A stretch of 64,000 nt of DNA from assembly GCF_005154805.1 (NCBI RefSeq), contig NZ_CP039727.1, positions 4,647,501 to 4,711,500 of the forward strand, in the 5' to 3' direction. The stretch is from Bacillus sp. S3 (GTDB lineage Bacteria > Bacillota > Bacilli > Bacillales > Cytobacillaceae). The notes beneath the pieces were generated by a model that worked only from the letters and a program-made list of their open reading frames with translations, was not told where the DNA came from and made no database searches. A program made the translations under genes and the position numbers. Positions 28,207 to 38,053 of the stretch are shown one piece after another. Position 1 is the stretch's first letter. Each line of letters opens with the position of its first letter.

Positions 28207-29664
28207 TTACTTTTGCTTACTTTTCCAATCATCATATTGCTTTTGAATTTCTTTTAATACTTTGTCAATGCCAGCTTCTTTTAATTTCTTATTGTATTTT
28301 GGCAGGTATTCTTCAGGGTTAACAGATCCTGTTGCCAATGCCGGATAGAACTCTTTAGAGATATTCGTAATCGCTGCAAGCTCAGATCTCACTGGGTCAC
28401 TGTCAAAGTGGAAACCAAGTGTTGGTGCTGGTTTTGCAGATGCATTAAATTCTTCAAACTTTTCCCATTTGTCTTTAGGATCATTGTCATATAAATCTAA
28501 GATAAAGAAGTTTCCTAAAGAATAGGTTGGCACATTGTAACTATCAATACGAGCTGGAAGATCTTTAATCGTCCCATCCTCGCTCTTTTCATAGTGAACG
28601 CCTTCAATTCCTTTGTCTACTAGGTTACGAAGATATGGATCAGTGTTAAGCAGATTTAAGAATTCCATTGCTTTTTCAGGGTTCTTAGATGTTGCAGAGA
28701 TGGACTGAATGGAACCGGATACAGAATCATTAATCGTAACTGGGTTTTCAGCCGGAACAGAAACCACATCGTACTTAGCTGCACGGCTCCAAACTAAATC
28801 AGCGTACGGTTGGGAATCGCCCATACGGACAAACCAGTTTTCTACATCCATTGGCCAGCTGTCTTTGCTTGTTGCCGCATCTTCTTTAAGATAACCTGCT
28901 TTGTAATAATTATGCATTGTTTTATACGTTTTCATGGCTAGATCAGATTCGAATGGGTTAATGACCTTGTCTCTGTCGCCTTCAAACGGGATGGCAAATG
29001 GCATTTCATTATTAAAGATATAGTCAAATGGAAGATACGCTTTGAATGTTGCCATTGGCGTAATCTTTGTTTCATTTTCTTTAATGACTTTTAGCATTGG
29101 TTCAAGGTCTTCCAGGCTTTGTACCTTTGAAATATCGAAGTTGTATTTTTCGACTAGACGTTTGTTGAATGTATAAACCGTTTGTCTTGCAGCCTCTTTA
29201 TTAGTCGGAACACCGTAAATTTTTCCATTTACCTTAATTCCTTCTAATAACGCAGGATTGATTGCTTGTTTTACATCTTTTCCTTCCTTATTTAACAGAT
29301 CATCAATGGCCAGGAAAGCACCCTTTTGTGAATTTTGAACATAATCAGTACCATTTGTAAAGATAATATCAAATGGTTCGCCTGAATTAATCATCACTTG
29401 TGATTTTTGCGCCCAATCGCCCCAGTCTATTTGAGTCATCTTCACTGTGGCATTAATTTTCTTCTTCGTATACTTGTTTACTTCAGCAAATACTTTATCA
29501 GTATCCTTTTGTGGTGTACCAATAGTGTACCATTTAATTTCGTATGGCTCGCCTTTCTTACCGCCCTTATCTGCTGCAGAAGTGTCTTTATTGCTGCTGC
29601 AAGCAGCTAGAATGGTGCCAAGTGACAAAACTAATGCCAGTAATACAGCTAATTTCTTCTTCAT
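28207..29664 (-). CDS. Oligosaccharide ABC transporter substrate-binding lipoprotein
   Basis: 485-residue extracellular receptor of the LplA/YtcQ class (N-terminal solute-binding fold, C-terminal DUF3502-type region ending in helix-rich KKLKEAGIDKVLKEIQKQY). The lipobox LAAC gives lipidated Cys22. It follows the two permease genes. No ATPase gene is present, which is usual because such importers share the MsmX ATPase encoded elsewhere. In S. pneumoniae a receptor of this broad type, NgtS, takes up N-glycans released by an endo-glycosidase. The present locus, rich in GH38/GH85/GH125, argues for the same ligand. Confidence 0.92.
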   Translation of the reverse strand: MKKKLAVLLALVLSLGTILAACSSNKDTSAADKGGKKGEPYEIKWYTIGTPQKDTDKVFAEVNKYTKKKINATVKMTQIDWGDWAQKSQVMINSGEPFDIIFTNGTDYVQNSQKGAFLAIDDLLNKEGKDVKQAINPALLEGIKVNGKIYGVPTNKEAARQTVYTFNKRLVEKYNFDISKVQSLEDLEPMLKVIKENETKITPMATFKAYLPFDYIFNNEMPFAIPFEGDRDKVINPFESDLAMKTYKTMHNYYKAGYLKEDAATSKDSWPMDVENWFVRMGDSQPYADLVWSRAAKYDVVSVPAENPVTINDSVSGSIQSISATSKNPEKAMEFLNLLNTDPYLRNLVDKGIEGVHYEKSEDGTIKDLPARIDSYNVPTYSLGNFFILDLYDNDPKDKWEKFEEFNASAKPAPTLGFHFDSDPVRSELAAITNISKEFYPALATGSVNPEEYLPKYNKKLKEAGIDKVLKEIQKQYDDWKSKQK

Positions 29665-29685
29665 TCAACTCTCCTCTTTCTATTT

Positions 29686-30675
29686 TTATTCTTTAACGCC
29701 GCCAATAGTCAGTCCGCTAATAAAGTACTTTTGGAAGAACGGGTACGAAACTGCTATCGGTAAGGTGGCGATTACAACCATGGCCATTTTGGCTGACTCT
29801 TGTGGGATGGTGTCAAACAAGCTTAACTGCATGCTGGCCACATCCATATTTTGTCTCATAAATTCAAGGTTTGCCTCTATTTTCATCAATAAAGATTGCA
29901 GTGGTACTAGATTTGGATCATCAATATACAGCAGCGCCGTAAACCAATCATTCCAATATCCTAGTGTACTAAACAAGGCAATCGTGGCAATCCCCGGTAA
30001 TGAAAGCGGGAAGATAATTTGGAAGAAGATCCTCCACTCACTCGCTCCATCCATCCTTGCTGATTCTAAAATCGATTCGGAAACGGATTTTAAGAAGAAC
30101 GTTCTCATAATGATAATATAAAACGCATTCATTGCAAGCGGCAGAATCAATGCCCAAATGGTATTCTTTAAACCTAAAAACTGGGTGACAACAATGTAAG
30201 TCGGTACCAGACCGCCGCTGAAAAGCATCGTAAAGAACGCCAGAAAGGTGAAAAATCTGCGATACTTAAATTGCGGTCTTGAAATGGCATAAGCATAAAA
30301 CGTGATCATCAATACACTGATAATGGTACCGACAATCGTAATAAAAATCGTAACACCGTAAGAGCGGAAGAATTGTGCCTTCATCCCCCATAGATACTGG
30401 TAAGCATCCGTACTCCATTCTTTCGGAATCAGTTGAAATCCATTTCTTACAATACTTTCTTCACTTGTAAACGAGATAATAATGACATAGATAAAAGGAA
30501 AAATACACGCAAGCGCGAGAATCCCTAATAACACACTAAAAATGGTATTGACAACCGGGTGCAGGTGTTGAGGATCTCGGTATTTTTTCCTAACAATACT
30601 TGCCCCACCCCCTTTCAAATCTTGTGTTGATTCTGATATAGCGGCAGATGGTTGTGTTTGTAAGTTCTTTGGCAT
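29686..30675 (-). CDS. Carbohydrate ABC transporter permease (LplC/YtcP type)
   Basis: 329 residues, six membrane segments, and the binding-protein-dependent permease signature ESARMDGASEWRIFFQIIFPLSLPG (the EAA loop that contacts the ATPase), split here as ESARMDGASEWRIFF and IIFPLSLPG. The N-terminal 40 residues are hydrophilic. The ATG at 30675 has only a weak ribosome binding site; a strong AAGGGAGGG lies about 25 nt upstream, next to the 12-bp palindrome CCTTCATGAAGG, but no start codon fits it in frame. It may rely on coupling with the permease upstream. Confidence 0.93.
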   Translation of the reverse strand: MPKNLQTQPSAAISESTQDLKGGGASIVRKKYRDPQHLHPVVNTIFSVLLGILALACIFPFIYVIIISFTSEESIVRNGFQLIPKEWSTDAYQYLWGMKAQFFRSYGVTIFITIVGTIISVLMITFYAYAISRPQFKYRRFFTFLAFFTMLFSGGLVPTYIVVTQFLGLKNTIWALILPLAMNAFYIIIMRTFFLKSVSESILESARMDGASEWRIFFQIIFPLSLPGIATIALFSTLGYWNDWFTALLYIDDPNLVPLQSLLMKIEANLEFMRQNMDVASMQLSLFDTIPQESAKMAMVVIATLPIAVSYPFFQKYFISGLTIGGVKE

Positions 30676-30719
30676 AATGAAGCCGCTAGGCGACTTTCCC
30701 TCCCTTCATGAAGGCGCTC

Positions 30720-31649
30720 TTAAAATAATGCGCTTTCTTCATCTACTTTTCTTACAATATAGTTCGTTATGATCACAAGGGTAAATCCAACAGCTGACTG
30801 ATAAAGACCTGCTGCTGTACTCATTCCAATGTCACCTAAATTCATTAGACCGCGGTATACGAATGTATCGATAACATTTGTAACCGAATAAAGCGCACCT
30901 GAATCTCTTGGTACTTGATAAAATAATCCAAAATCCGAGTTGAAGATTCTGCCGATATTCATAATGGTTAAGATAATCATTAATGGTTTAAGCATTGGCA
31001 AGGTTACGTGCTTAATCTGTTTCCATTTTGATGCCCCATCAATCATCGCTGCCTCATAATACGTTCGATCAATTCCGACGATGGATGCTAAATACACGAT
31101 ACTGCCGTAACCGACACCTTTCCATAGACTCATAAACACGAGAATGAACGGCCAATATTTCGATTCGCTATACCATGAAACCGGGTCGATATGGAACCAG
31201 CCAAGAACATGGTTTAACAGGCCGTGATCCGTACTTAAGAAAGTGAAGACAAAGTAGCTTCCGATAACCCATGAAATAAAATGCGGAAAGAGAATGGAAG
31301 TCTGATAGACCTTTGATAACCTCTTATTCACCAGTTCACTGAGCAGGATCGCTGTTGCCACAGCTGCGATTAGCCCTACTACAATAAAGATAAGATTGTA
31401 TACGAGGGTATTTCGCGTAATAATCCACGCATCACTCGTACTAAACAAATATTTAAAGTTATCCCAGCCGACCCAATCACTATTCATGATACTGGCAAAG
31501 AAGCCATCCGGATGAATCCGGAACTTCTTAAAGGCCAAAACTTGTCCAAACATCGGCAAATACGAGAATAAAAGCAGCCAAATCGTTCCGGGTAAGACCA
31601 TCAGCAGCCAGATTCTATTTTTATATATATCACTCAATATATTTTTCAT
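30720..31649 (-). CDS. Carbohydrate ABC transporter permease (LplB/YteP type)
   Basis: 309 residues with six membrane segments and the EAA loop YEAAMIDGASKWKQIKHVTL. It forms the channel together with the following LplC-type permease. The start at 31649 (MKNILSDIYK) has a perfect AGAGGAGG site; the in-frame start at 31685 does not. It is the first gene of the importer-kinase-regulator-hydrolase operon. A cre-like sequence lies just upstream (31671-31684). Confidence 0.93.
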   Translation of the reverse strand: MKNILSDIYKNRIWLLMVLPGTIWLLLFSYLPMFGQVLAFKKFRIHPDGFFASIMNSDWVGWDNFKYLFSTSDAWIITRNTLVYNLIFIVVGLIAAVATAILLSELVNKRLSKVYQTSILFPHFISWVIGSYFVFTFLSTDHGLLNHVLGWFHIDPVSWYSESKYWPFILVFMSLWKGVGYGSIVYLASIVGIDRTYYEAAMIDGASKWKQIKHVTLPMLKPLMIILTIMNIGRIFNSDFGLFYQVPRDSGALYSVTNVIDTFVYRGLMNLGDIGMSTAAGLYQSAVGFTLVIITNYIVRKVDEESALF

Positions 31650-31670
31650 GTTTTTCCTCCTCTCGGGTGT

Positions 31671-31684
31671 TGTAAGCACTTCCA
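31671..31684. promoter_or_regulatory. Possible cre site before the ABC importer operon
   Basis: TGTAAGCACTTCCA matches TGWNANCGNTNWCA at 12 of 14 positions, 22 nt upstream of the first permease ATG. A single site at this match level can arise by chance. Confidence 0.4.
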
Positions 31685-31789
31685 TACCTTTATTTTATAG
31701 GGAAAGGGGGCCTTTTTATAGTTGACTAATTTGGGATTAAGTGCAAAAATCTTAGAAATTATTTCACTATGTGTTTAGGGAATATGTAA

Positions 31790-31826
31790 ATAAAAAAGCA
31801 AGTATAGAATAATTGTCTATACTTGC
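31790..31826 (-). terminator. Terminator after the glycosyltransferase gene
   Basis: Perfect 11-bp minus-strand stem GCAAGTATAGA/TCTATACTTGC, 7-nt loop, then TTTTTTATTT. Confidence 0.93.
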
Positions 31827-31837
31827 CCTACAAGCTA

Positions 31838-32758
31838 CTAAAAACTATATCTTACTTTTATATGATTTAGTTTCTCTCTTAAAATGGTATCAAATAGTGT
31901 TTCATCAATCGGCAAACTCTCCGCTTGTGTTTTTAATTTACTAAACACATGTAATAGTTTATCAAAATCTCCTTTTTCAGGGATAATGACGTTGGCATCG
32001 CCAAAAAACATATTAAACGTAACTAGCTCATCGTCATTCAAATTAAACTGGTTGTTTTTGAGTGCAGTGATATGTATTTTATCAAGAATCTCCTTTCTCT
32101 TCGTTCTTAGTCCTGGATCGCGTTGGGAGGTACCTGTTGAATTGTTATGACCCGTTCGGTATTTCAAAAAGCATTTATTTATATTCTCAAGTTTACCAAT
32201 TACGGATAGATCAACCCAGAATGCGTAATCTGAACAAGCGAAATAGTCCTCCCGGTGTTTTACATTCGCATTCCTCACTGGCTCCATCCTGATCATAGCC
32301 GCCGGATTAGCGATGGGATTATGAAATAGTAACGAGAGATGAATATTTTCTGAGCCACTAGGCATTTTACTATATTTATCCGTTGATCCAAAAAACTGGA
32401 AATCACTGGAAACAGCTACAATATCTTGGTTCTCATTTAAAAATTCCACTTGCTCTTTCAGTCTGTCAGGAGTTGCCAAATCATCAGAGTCAATGAATGC
32501 GATATATTCACTCTCAGTTAATTGCAATCCTAAATTAATTATTTCCGGCAAACTTATTTTTTTCGATAGTTCAATTAATCGGATTCGTTTATCGGTATAG
32601 CTTTTGATGATTTCTTTAGAAGAATCGGTTGAGCAGTCATCGATAATTAAAAATTCAAAATCCCCGTATGTTTGCTCTAAAATACTGTCAATTGTGTCTT
32701 TCACATATTGCTCAGTATTAAAAACCGGCATGAATACCGTTAATTTTTTTGAGTCCAT
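31838..32758 (-). CDS. Glycosyltransferase family 2
   Basis: About 306 residues. The GT-A fold starts with LTVFMPVFNTEQYVKDTIDS, has the nucleotide-sugar acidic pair in LIIDDCS and the DxD-type motif in FIDSDDLA. No membrane segment, so it would work on the inner face of the membrane or in the cytoplasm. The start is taken at 32758, seven bases after AGAGGG, not the ATG six bases upstream. It has its own promoter and terminator. It is the only sugar-adding enzyme among hydrolases and its link to them is unclear; it may modify the cell surface. Confidence 0.88.
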   Translation of the reverse strand: MDSKKLTVFMPVFNTEQYVKDTIDSILEQTYGDFEFLIIDDCSTDSSKEIIKSYTDKRIRLIELSKKISLPEIINLGLQLTESEYIAFIDSDDLATPDRLKEQVEFLNENQDIVAVSSDFQFFGSTDKYSKMPSGSENIHLSLLFHNPIANPAAMIRMEPVRNANVKHREDYFACSDYAFWVDLSVIGKLENINKCFLKYRTGHNNSTGTSQRDPGLRTKRKEILDKIHITALKNNQFNLNDDELVTFNMFFGDANVIIPEKGDFDKLLHVFSKLKTQAESLPIDETLFDTILREKLNHIKVRYSF

Positions 32759-32808
32759 TATCATTCCCTCTAACTTTCCAATTATTTTGACTATTCACAC
32801 TTCCCGTT

Positions 32809-32837
32809 ATTGTATCAATTTGATATGAAATGTACAA
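32809..32837 (-). promoter_or_regulatory. Sigma-A promoter of the glycosyltransferase gene
   Basis: Minus strand: TTGTAC (32832-32837), 17 nt, TACAAT (32809-32814), about 50 nt before the start codon. Confidence 0.7.
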
Positions 32838-32867
32838 TTCTTCGTTTGGCCTCCTCCCTTTTCTACA

Positions 32868-32913
32868 CAAAAAAACGCATTGGGATTCACATATATGTGA
32901 ATCCCATGCGTTT
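32868..32913 (-). terminator. Strong terminator after the GH38 operon
   Basis: Minus-strand stem of about 19 bp (AACGCAtGGGATTCACAT and its complement, one bulge) followed by TTTTTTT, 80 nt after the GH38 stop codon. Confidence 0.95.
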
Positions 32914-32993
32914 ATGTTTATTAGCAGCTTGTTCAAGCCACTGGAACGGATTGAGACCAGTAAAAAAGTCTCCTTGGCAATTTTTTCAGCCTG

Positions 32994-35900
32994 TTACTGA
33001 ATTCTAAAGGTTTTGATTTCATACGGTTTGATGTCAAACTCAATTGGTCCAGTTGATGCTACACCCATTGGCTCTTCCATCAAATTGGTTTCCACCCATG
33101 AGGTGATGTTTTCAGCAATATTAATGGCAACCTTTCCTCTGCGTCCCTCAAACTCATGTAAACGGATAATGATTCCATTGCCATCATAAGCAGGCTTCAC
33201 AGCGTCAAACCAAACATGGTCAGCAGTGGCTTCTAAGAATGACGCTTCTTTCGTCCATTTGCCTTCCACAGCAGTAATCGGATCATTGAGATCCCATGCT
33301 TTTTCCACTGTCTTCCCTTGGCGCCAGTCACCGATATGCGGATACAGCGAATAAGTGAAGGAATGCTGTCCCTGGTCTGCTTGCGGATCCGGATGGATCG
33401 CTGATTTTAATAAGGTTAAGCGCATCACATTTTCCTTAATGTCATAGCCATATTTAGAGTCATTCAGTAAACTTACCCCGTAATCCGGCTCTGACAGATC
33501 AGCCCACTGATGGCCGACGGTTTCAAACTTCGCCATTTCCCAGCTTGTGTTCCAGTGTGTCGGACGTTTCACATTACCGAATTGAATATCATAAGTAGCT
33601 TCTGTTGCCCGGATATTGACTGGGAACGACGCCTTCAGCAACTTCCGCTTCTCATGCCAATCAACATTCGTTTCAAAATCAATGCGGCGGTCATTATGAT
33701 AGAAGACAATCCGTTGAGAAATTTCAGAATGATGATACTTCCACGTAACAAGAATACTAAAGGCAAGCTCCCCGTTTTCTGCCACTTCGAATGTTGCGAT
33801 ATCACGGATTTCCTCCATTTTCTCCTGATAGAACAGATCAATATCCCACGCATCATGTGCAAGCGGTTTATCTTCAAAAATTTGCAGGACATTGCCCTTC
33901 GTGCCTTCTTCTAGCACCGAGCGCTGTGATTCCTTATCATAAAGTTTCGTCAGCTGACCGAACTCATTCCACTGAACTAGATAATATGGTGTTTCCAGCT
34001 TTCGGTCTTGATAGACAAAATTCGATGATACTGGAGCGGCTTCAGCCGGATCAAAATATAAAGTTGCCGCACCAAAAGATGGAAGACTGTTGACTTCCAC
34101 AAGCCAGCCATTCTCACGTTTTTGATGATTTAGCACATTGCCGTTGCTGTCTTTCCAGACTCCTGCGGCAAAATCATCAAACTGAGAAACGAACACATTT
34201 CTTCTGTCTTTTTGATGGCTCGAATTGATTACAACGACAGAATGATCCGCTGCGGCAATTCCGTTTTGCAGAATCTCCTTGTCGACTTGCTGGACAATTT
34301 GGAAGGCTTCCGCATATTCTTCCTTTGCATCTTCATACACTTCATGAATCGAAGAGCCCGGAATAATATCGTGGAATTGATTTCGTAAAATAATCTTCCA
34401 GCCGTCTTTTAGCTCAGTATCGCCCATCCAGGCGCCATTTTCAGACAGCCAGGAGGATAGGAATTCTGATCTGCGATATAAAAGCTCAAGTTTCCGATTC
34501 ATTTTTTTCATGAAGGCCTGGCTTGTATACGTACCCCGATGGTATTCCAGATACAGTTCCCCATCCCATTTATGAATATAACCTTTAGACTCTGCCACAT
34601 TTTGATGAAGCTTTTCGAAGAAGTCACCAGCCGTTGACGCCTTTACATTCGGCATTCCAGGCATCATGTCTAGTTTCTCTCTCATTTCGAGCATGTGGCG
34701 ATTGACGCCGCCGCCGCCGTCACCATATCCGTAGGAAAGAAGCAGGTCTTTCGATAAATCCTTATCGCGATAGCCTGTCCAGGCGCCTTTCACCGTTTTC
34801 GCGGTGATAAATCCGTTATACGTGTAGAACCAAGAGTCCGGACCGTTCCACGGTTCTGGCGTCGTGATAAAGTGTGTTAAAATCTCTGAACCATCGATTC
34901 CCTTCCAATAAAAGGTATCATGAGGCATGCGGTTGTATTGATTCCAGCTGATTTTCGTTGTCATCATGGTGTTGATGCCTGATTTTTTCAAAATCTGCGG
35001 CAGTGCCCAGCTGTAACCAAACACATCTGGCAGCCAAAGATAGGTACAATCTACACCAAATTCTTCTTTAAAGAAGTTCTTCCCGTGGAGGATTTGCCGT
35101 ACCAAAGACTCGCCGCTTGGAATATTACAGTCGGCTTCCAGCCACATCGCACCGCCGGCTTCCCACTTTCCTTCGGCAATTCTCGCCTTCATTTGCTCGT
35201 AAATGTCCGGATAGTCAGTTTTGATATAATCATAGAGCTGCGGCTGGGTTTGCAGGAATAGATATTCTGGGAACTGCTTCATTAAATGCAGAACCGTTGA
35301 AAAGGAACGGGCAGATTTTTCCCTTGTGTTCCGTAAACGCCAAAGCCAAGCGACATCAATATGTGTATGACCAACCGTATGAATCGTAATATCGGACGTT
35401 TTCTCGATTGCTTGAAGCGCTTCTGTTAAGCTTGAATCTGCTTCGTAGCACGATTGATAAAATTCAGCACTTCCAGGCTCGGTCCAATTAATTTGCAGCA
35501 AGGCATCTTGAAGCAGTTGTTTTAAAACGGAATAATTAGGATCCGCTTCATTCGTTTCTTTTAGCACTTCATATCCGGCTAAAAGTGTATAGTATAAATT
35601 ATCCACTTGTGTATCGAGCCAGCCGATTTTCGCCATTTCCAGTTTAAATTCGTTCTCAACCGGAACGCCGCCACCTTCAAGACCCGACCAAAGGCGAAAA
35701 TCCAGACTCATTGGCCCTTTAGTGATTTCCTTATCAAAGAGGACCTCTTCGTGATTGGAATCGACACCCTGGTATGGTTTTCCATTTACAAATAGTAAGG
35801 ATTCAAACCCTGAATTATTCCCGCCGCCTGTCTTGCCGAAGGAGAACAGCCCGGCTACCTGCTTGCTGCTGATTGGCAGATGACTATCAATATCTGCATG

Positions 35901-36101
35901 AAGCCAAATATATCGATCCCGCCCTTTCCAATAATCACCCAGCTTCATCACGCTAGTTTCATCATAAGAAACAGGTGGATAGGCTCCCACTTTGCCATCA
36001 TCTTCCTGTGCGATAAATTGCTCAATCGCAATGCAATCACGATAACGATAACCCTCTAATTCGTGAATACGGGCTTCAAATTTTCTTTCCGTTAAAAACA
36101 A
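32994..36101 (-). CDS. Alpha-mannosidase, GH38
   Basis: About 1035 residues of the GH38 family (Ams1-like, cytoplasmic class). Zinc and catalytic motif HTHIDVAWLWR near residue 245 (His, Asp), nucleophile Asp in MWLEADCNIPSGES near 324, followed by the central three-helix and beta-sandwich domains. It releases mannose from non-reducing ends of glycans. I take the start as TTG 36101, six bases after GGGGTG; GTG at 36110 is possible but lacks a ribosome binding site. No signal peptide. It is the last gene of a five-gene operon with another GH38, GH125, a DUF624 protein and GH20. Confidence 0.94.
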   Translation of the reverse strand: MFLTERKFEARIHELEGYRYRDCIAIEQFIAQEDDGKVGAYPPVSYDETSVMKLGDYWKGRDRYIWLHADIDSHLPISSKQVAGLFSFGKTGGGNNSGFESLLFVNGKPYQGVDSNHEEVLFDKEITKGPMSLDFRLWSGLEGGGVPVENEFKLEMAKIGWLDTQVDNLYYTLLAGYEVLKETNEADPNYSVLKQLLQDALLQINWTEPGSAEFYQSCYEADSSLTEALQAIEKTSDITIHTVGHTHIDVAWLWRLRNTREKSARSFSTVLHLMKQFPEYLFLQTQPQLYDYIKTDYPDIYEQMKARIAEGKWEAGGAMWLEADCNIPSGESLVRQILHGKNFFKEEFGVDCTYLWLPDVFGYSWALPQILKKSGINTMMTTKISWNQYNRMPHDTFYWKGIDGSEILTHFITTPEPWNGPDSWFYTYNGFITAKTVKGAWTGYRDKDLSKDLLLSYGYGDGGGGVNRHMLEMREKLDMMPGMPNVKASTAGDFFEKLHQNVAESKGYIHKWDGELYLEYHRGTYTSQAFMKKMNRKLELLYRRSEFLSSWLSENGAWMGDTELKDGWKIILRNQFHDIIPGSSIHEVYEDAKEEYAEAFQIVQQVDKEILQNGIAAADHSVVVINSSHQKDRRNVFVSQFDDFAAGVWKDSNGNVLNHQKRENGWLVEVNSLPSFGAATLYFDPAEAAPVSSNFVYQDRKLETPYYLVQWNEFGQLTKLYDKESQRSVLEEGTKGNVLQIFEDKPLAHDAWDIDLFYQEKMEEIRDIATFEVAENGELAFSILVTWKYHHSEISQRIVFYHNDRRIDFETNVDWHEKRKLLKASFPVNIRATEATYDIQFGNVKRPTHWNTSWEMAKFETVGHQWADLSEPDYGVSLLNDSKYGYDIKENVMRLTLLKSAIHPDPQADQGQHSFTYSLYPHIGDWRQGKTVEKAWDLNDPITAVEGKWTKEASFLEATADHVWFDAVKPAYDGNGIIIRLHEFEGRRGKVAINIAENITSWVETNLMEEPMGVASTGPIEFDIKPYEIKTFRIQ

Positions 36102-36137
36102 TCCGTTCACCCCATTTTGTTATTTTCGAATTTCCCC

Positions 36138-38018
36138 TTATAAAGAGAAGTTTCCTGCTGTGACGATACGGTGATACACATTGCCGCCAATTAAGCCGTC
36201 AAACATTTCCCAAGGCCCATCATGGCGTAATCGTTCCTCTTCTAATTCCTCAATAGCAGAAATCCTGCCCTCCAGCCATTCATGAATCCGATATTTTACC
36301 GAGTCCATCCGGGTAATGACACCGCCGTAACGAATATCAATAACCTCCCAGCCAAATGGTTTATAGGCAGCAAACCAGATGTTTCGATGCATTTGACGCA
36401 ACAGATTCACATTGGCTTGGATCCAATCGAGCTTTGGCAGGAACGCCCTCATTTGCTCGAAGTCTTTTTTCTCATACACTTCTTTGATTTTTATTCCGAT
36501 TTCCGCCTTCACACTTAAAACTCTGGCCAATTGCTCATAAAACTCAAATAGCTTTTCCCATTTGGGGTTATTGTGTTTCGCTTGTTCCATTTCCGGGACT
36601 AGTTTTTGATAATGCTCACCAATGGACAGTCCGCGAATATTTTCATCATATAATCCAATTAAGACATCCTGGTACAATAACACTTTAGAGGTCATCGATA
36701 TATTCATGTTATCTTTCATCACACCGGGCGTCTCATCCAATCTTTTTAACATCATAAAGTCATCAAAGTGTCCTTCATTAAGGAAAGCAAATCGCTTGGC
36801 GGTATGGGCTATGGTTACTTCCTTATGATAGGTGTGTTCTGCAAATAATTGTAAGATTGGCATTGAGGTGGAGAATGGGGTTTCGGCTCCATTGTCGCCC
36901 CATAAGGTCACAAATACTTCTTTAATACCCTCTTTTTTACATGCAGCCATAGCGGCTTCCGTTGTCGCAATGGCTTTTCCGTAGTTCGGAGCAAGCCCAT
37001 TCCACGTCCAGGCCCCGCCGGCAAAAATGGTCTTCTTGGCAAGCTGTTTATGATGCCTGAAATAGGTTTCATACACTTCCTGCTCTCCCTGATAATAATT
37101 CCAATAAACAAGCTCTACATCAGGAATGGAAGCTAGAATTTCCTCGCGAATGCGGCCGTTTTCATCGCGGTATTTGCTGTCTTCTGCAAACAGCGTGAAG
37201 TACATGTCACTCCAGATCATTGGTTTAAGACCATACTTATCGGTAAGGGAAACAACCTTTTGCAGATGACGGTTCATGAGATCGATATGATTCTCATAAC
37301 CGTGCTTTTCTAAATATTTACCTAAACCGAGCTGGAAGGTCTCATCCATGCCAATATGAATCCGCTTCGTCTGAAACGGTTCCGAGGCTGCCCTAATACA
37401 GTTTTCCAAGAATTCATACGTCTTCGGCTCATCTACTAATAAAATGTCGTCTGTGTCTTTTATACTAGCAGCATCATTCCATTTAAGTGCTTCCCGTAGG
37501 TGGCCCAATGCCTGAATACAAGGGATCATTTCAATCCCTAATTTTCCGGCATAGTCATCACAGGCTTTCAACTCTTCTGTTGTATATCTTCCCCGCATAT
37601 AGCCAAAATAGGGATATTCCTTTACCTCGTACGTATCCTCTGTATAAAGCATCAAGGTATCTAAGCCCATAACAGCCATTCTTCGGAGCAGCTTTTCGAT
37701 ATCAGCAACGGTTGGCACGGCATTTCTTGATGCATCCAGCATCACACCGCTCAATTCAAACTGTGGATTTTCCGAAAGATCAAACTCATGGTCTTTATGA
37801 AAATGTTCGAGCCATAATCCTAAAGCCCGGAAAAAATGAATCGGCTTATCAAACGTTATTTCCCCATGGCCGTCTTTATTGGCTGCCCTTAATGGTCCAT
37901 GTTGATTTTTCACATCAATCGGATAGCCTTTCGTTGATAGGTGAATATTTAACTGTTTTGCGATACCTCGAAGACCCTCCGCAACAGAAGATATGTCTCC
38001 CCTTACGTGCAGTTCCAT
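36138..38018 (-). CDS. Beta-N-acetylhexosaminidase, GH20
   Basis: 626 residues. The GH20 catalytic pair Asp225-Glu226 is in RIHIGMDETFQLG. The barrel starts near FELSGVMLDASRNAVPT. Its size and lack of a signal peptide match the intracellular exo-hexosaminidase GH20C of S. pneumoniae, which lies in a similar GH38/GH125 locus. It removes terminal GlcNAc or GalNAc. The start is ATG 38018 after GGGGGAGTG; the longer reading from 38117 would overlap the upstream gene and has no ribosome binding site. Confidence 0.92.
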   Translation of the reverse strand: MELHVRGDISSVAEGLRGIAKQLNIHLSTKGYPIDVKNQHGPLRAANKDGHGEITFDKPIHFFRALGLWLEHFHKDHEFDLSENPQFELSGVMLDASRNAVPTVADIEKLLRRMAVMGLDTLMLYTEDTYEVKEYPYFGYMRGRYTTEELKACDDYAGKLGIEMIPCIQALGHLREALKWNDAASIKDTDDILLVDEPKTYEFLENCIRAASEPFQTKRIHIGMDETFQLGLGKYLEKHGYENHIDLMNRHLQKVVSLTDKYGLKPMIWSDMYFTLFAEDSKYRDENGRIREEILASIPDVELVYWNYYQGEQEVYETYFRHHKQLAKKTIFAGGAWTWNGLAPNYGKAIATTEAAMAACKKEGIKEVFVTLWGDNGAETPFSTSMPILQLFAEHTYHKEVTIAHTAKRFAFLNEGHFDDFMMLKRLDETPGVMKDNMNISMTSKVLLYQDVLIGLYDENIRGLSIGEHYQKLVPEMEQAKHNNPKWEKLFEFYEQLARVLSVKAEIGIKIKEVYEKKDFEQMRAFLPKLDWIQANVNLLRQMHRNIWFAAYKPFGWEVIDIRYGGVITRMDSVKYRIHEWLEGRISAIEELEEERLRHDGPWEMFDGLIGGNVYHRIVTAGNFSL

Positions 38019-38053
38019 GATCACTCCCCCTGTTTTTCCAACTTCCAACATGT

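Noticed and set aside
29447..30121. 224-codon open frame on the plus strand
   Set aside because: It is the antisense shadow of the receptor and LplC-type permease genes, without ribosome binding site or family features.
32989..33008. A TGTTACTGAATTC stretch that looks like half an RAT element
   Set aside because: It lies at the end of the GH38 coding sequence on the opposite strand, without the AGGCA partner arm or a terminator.
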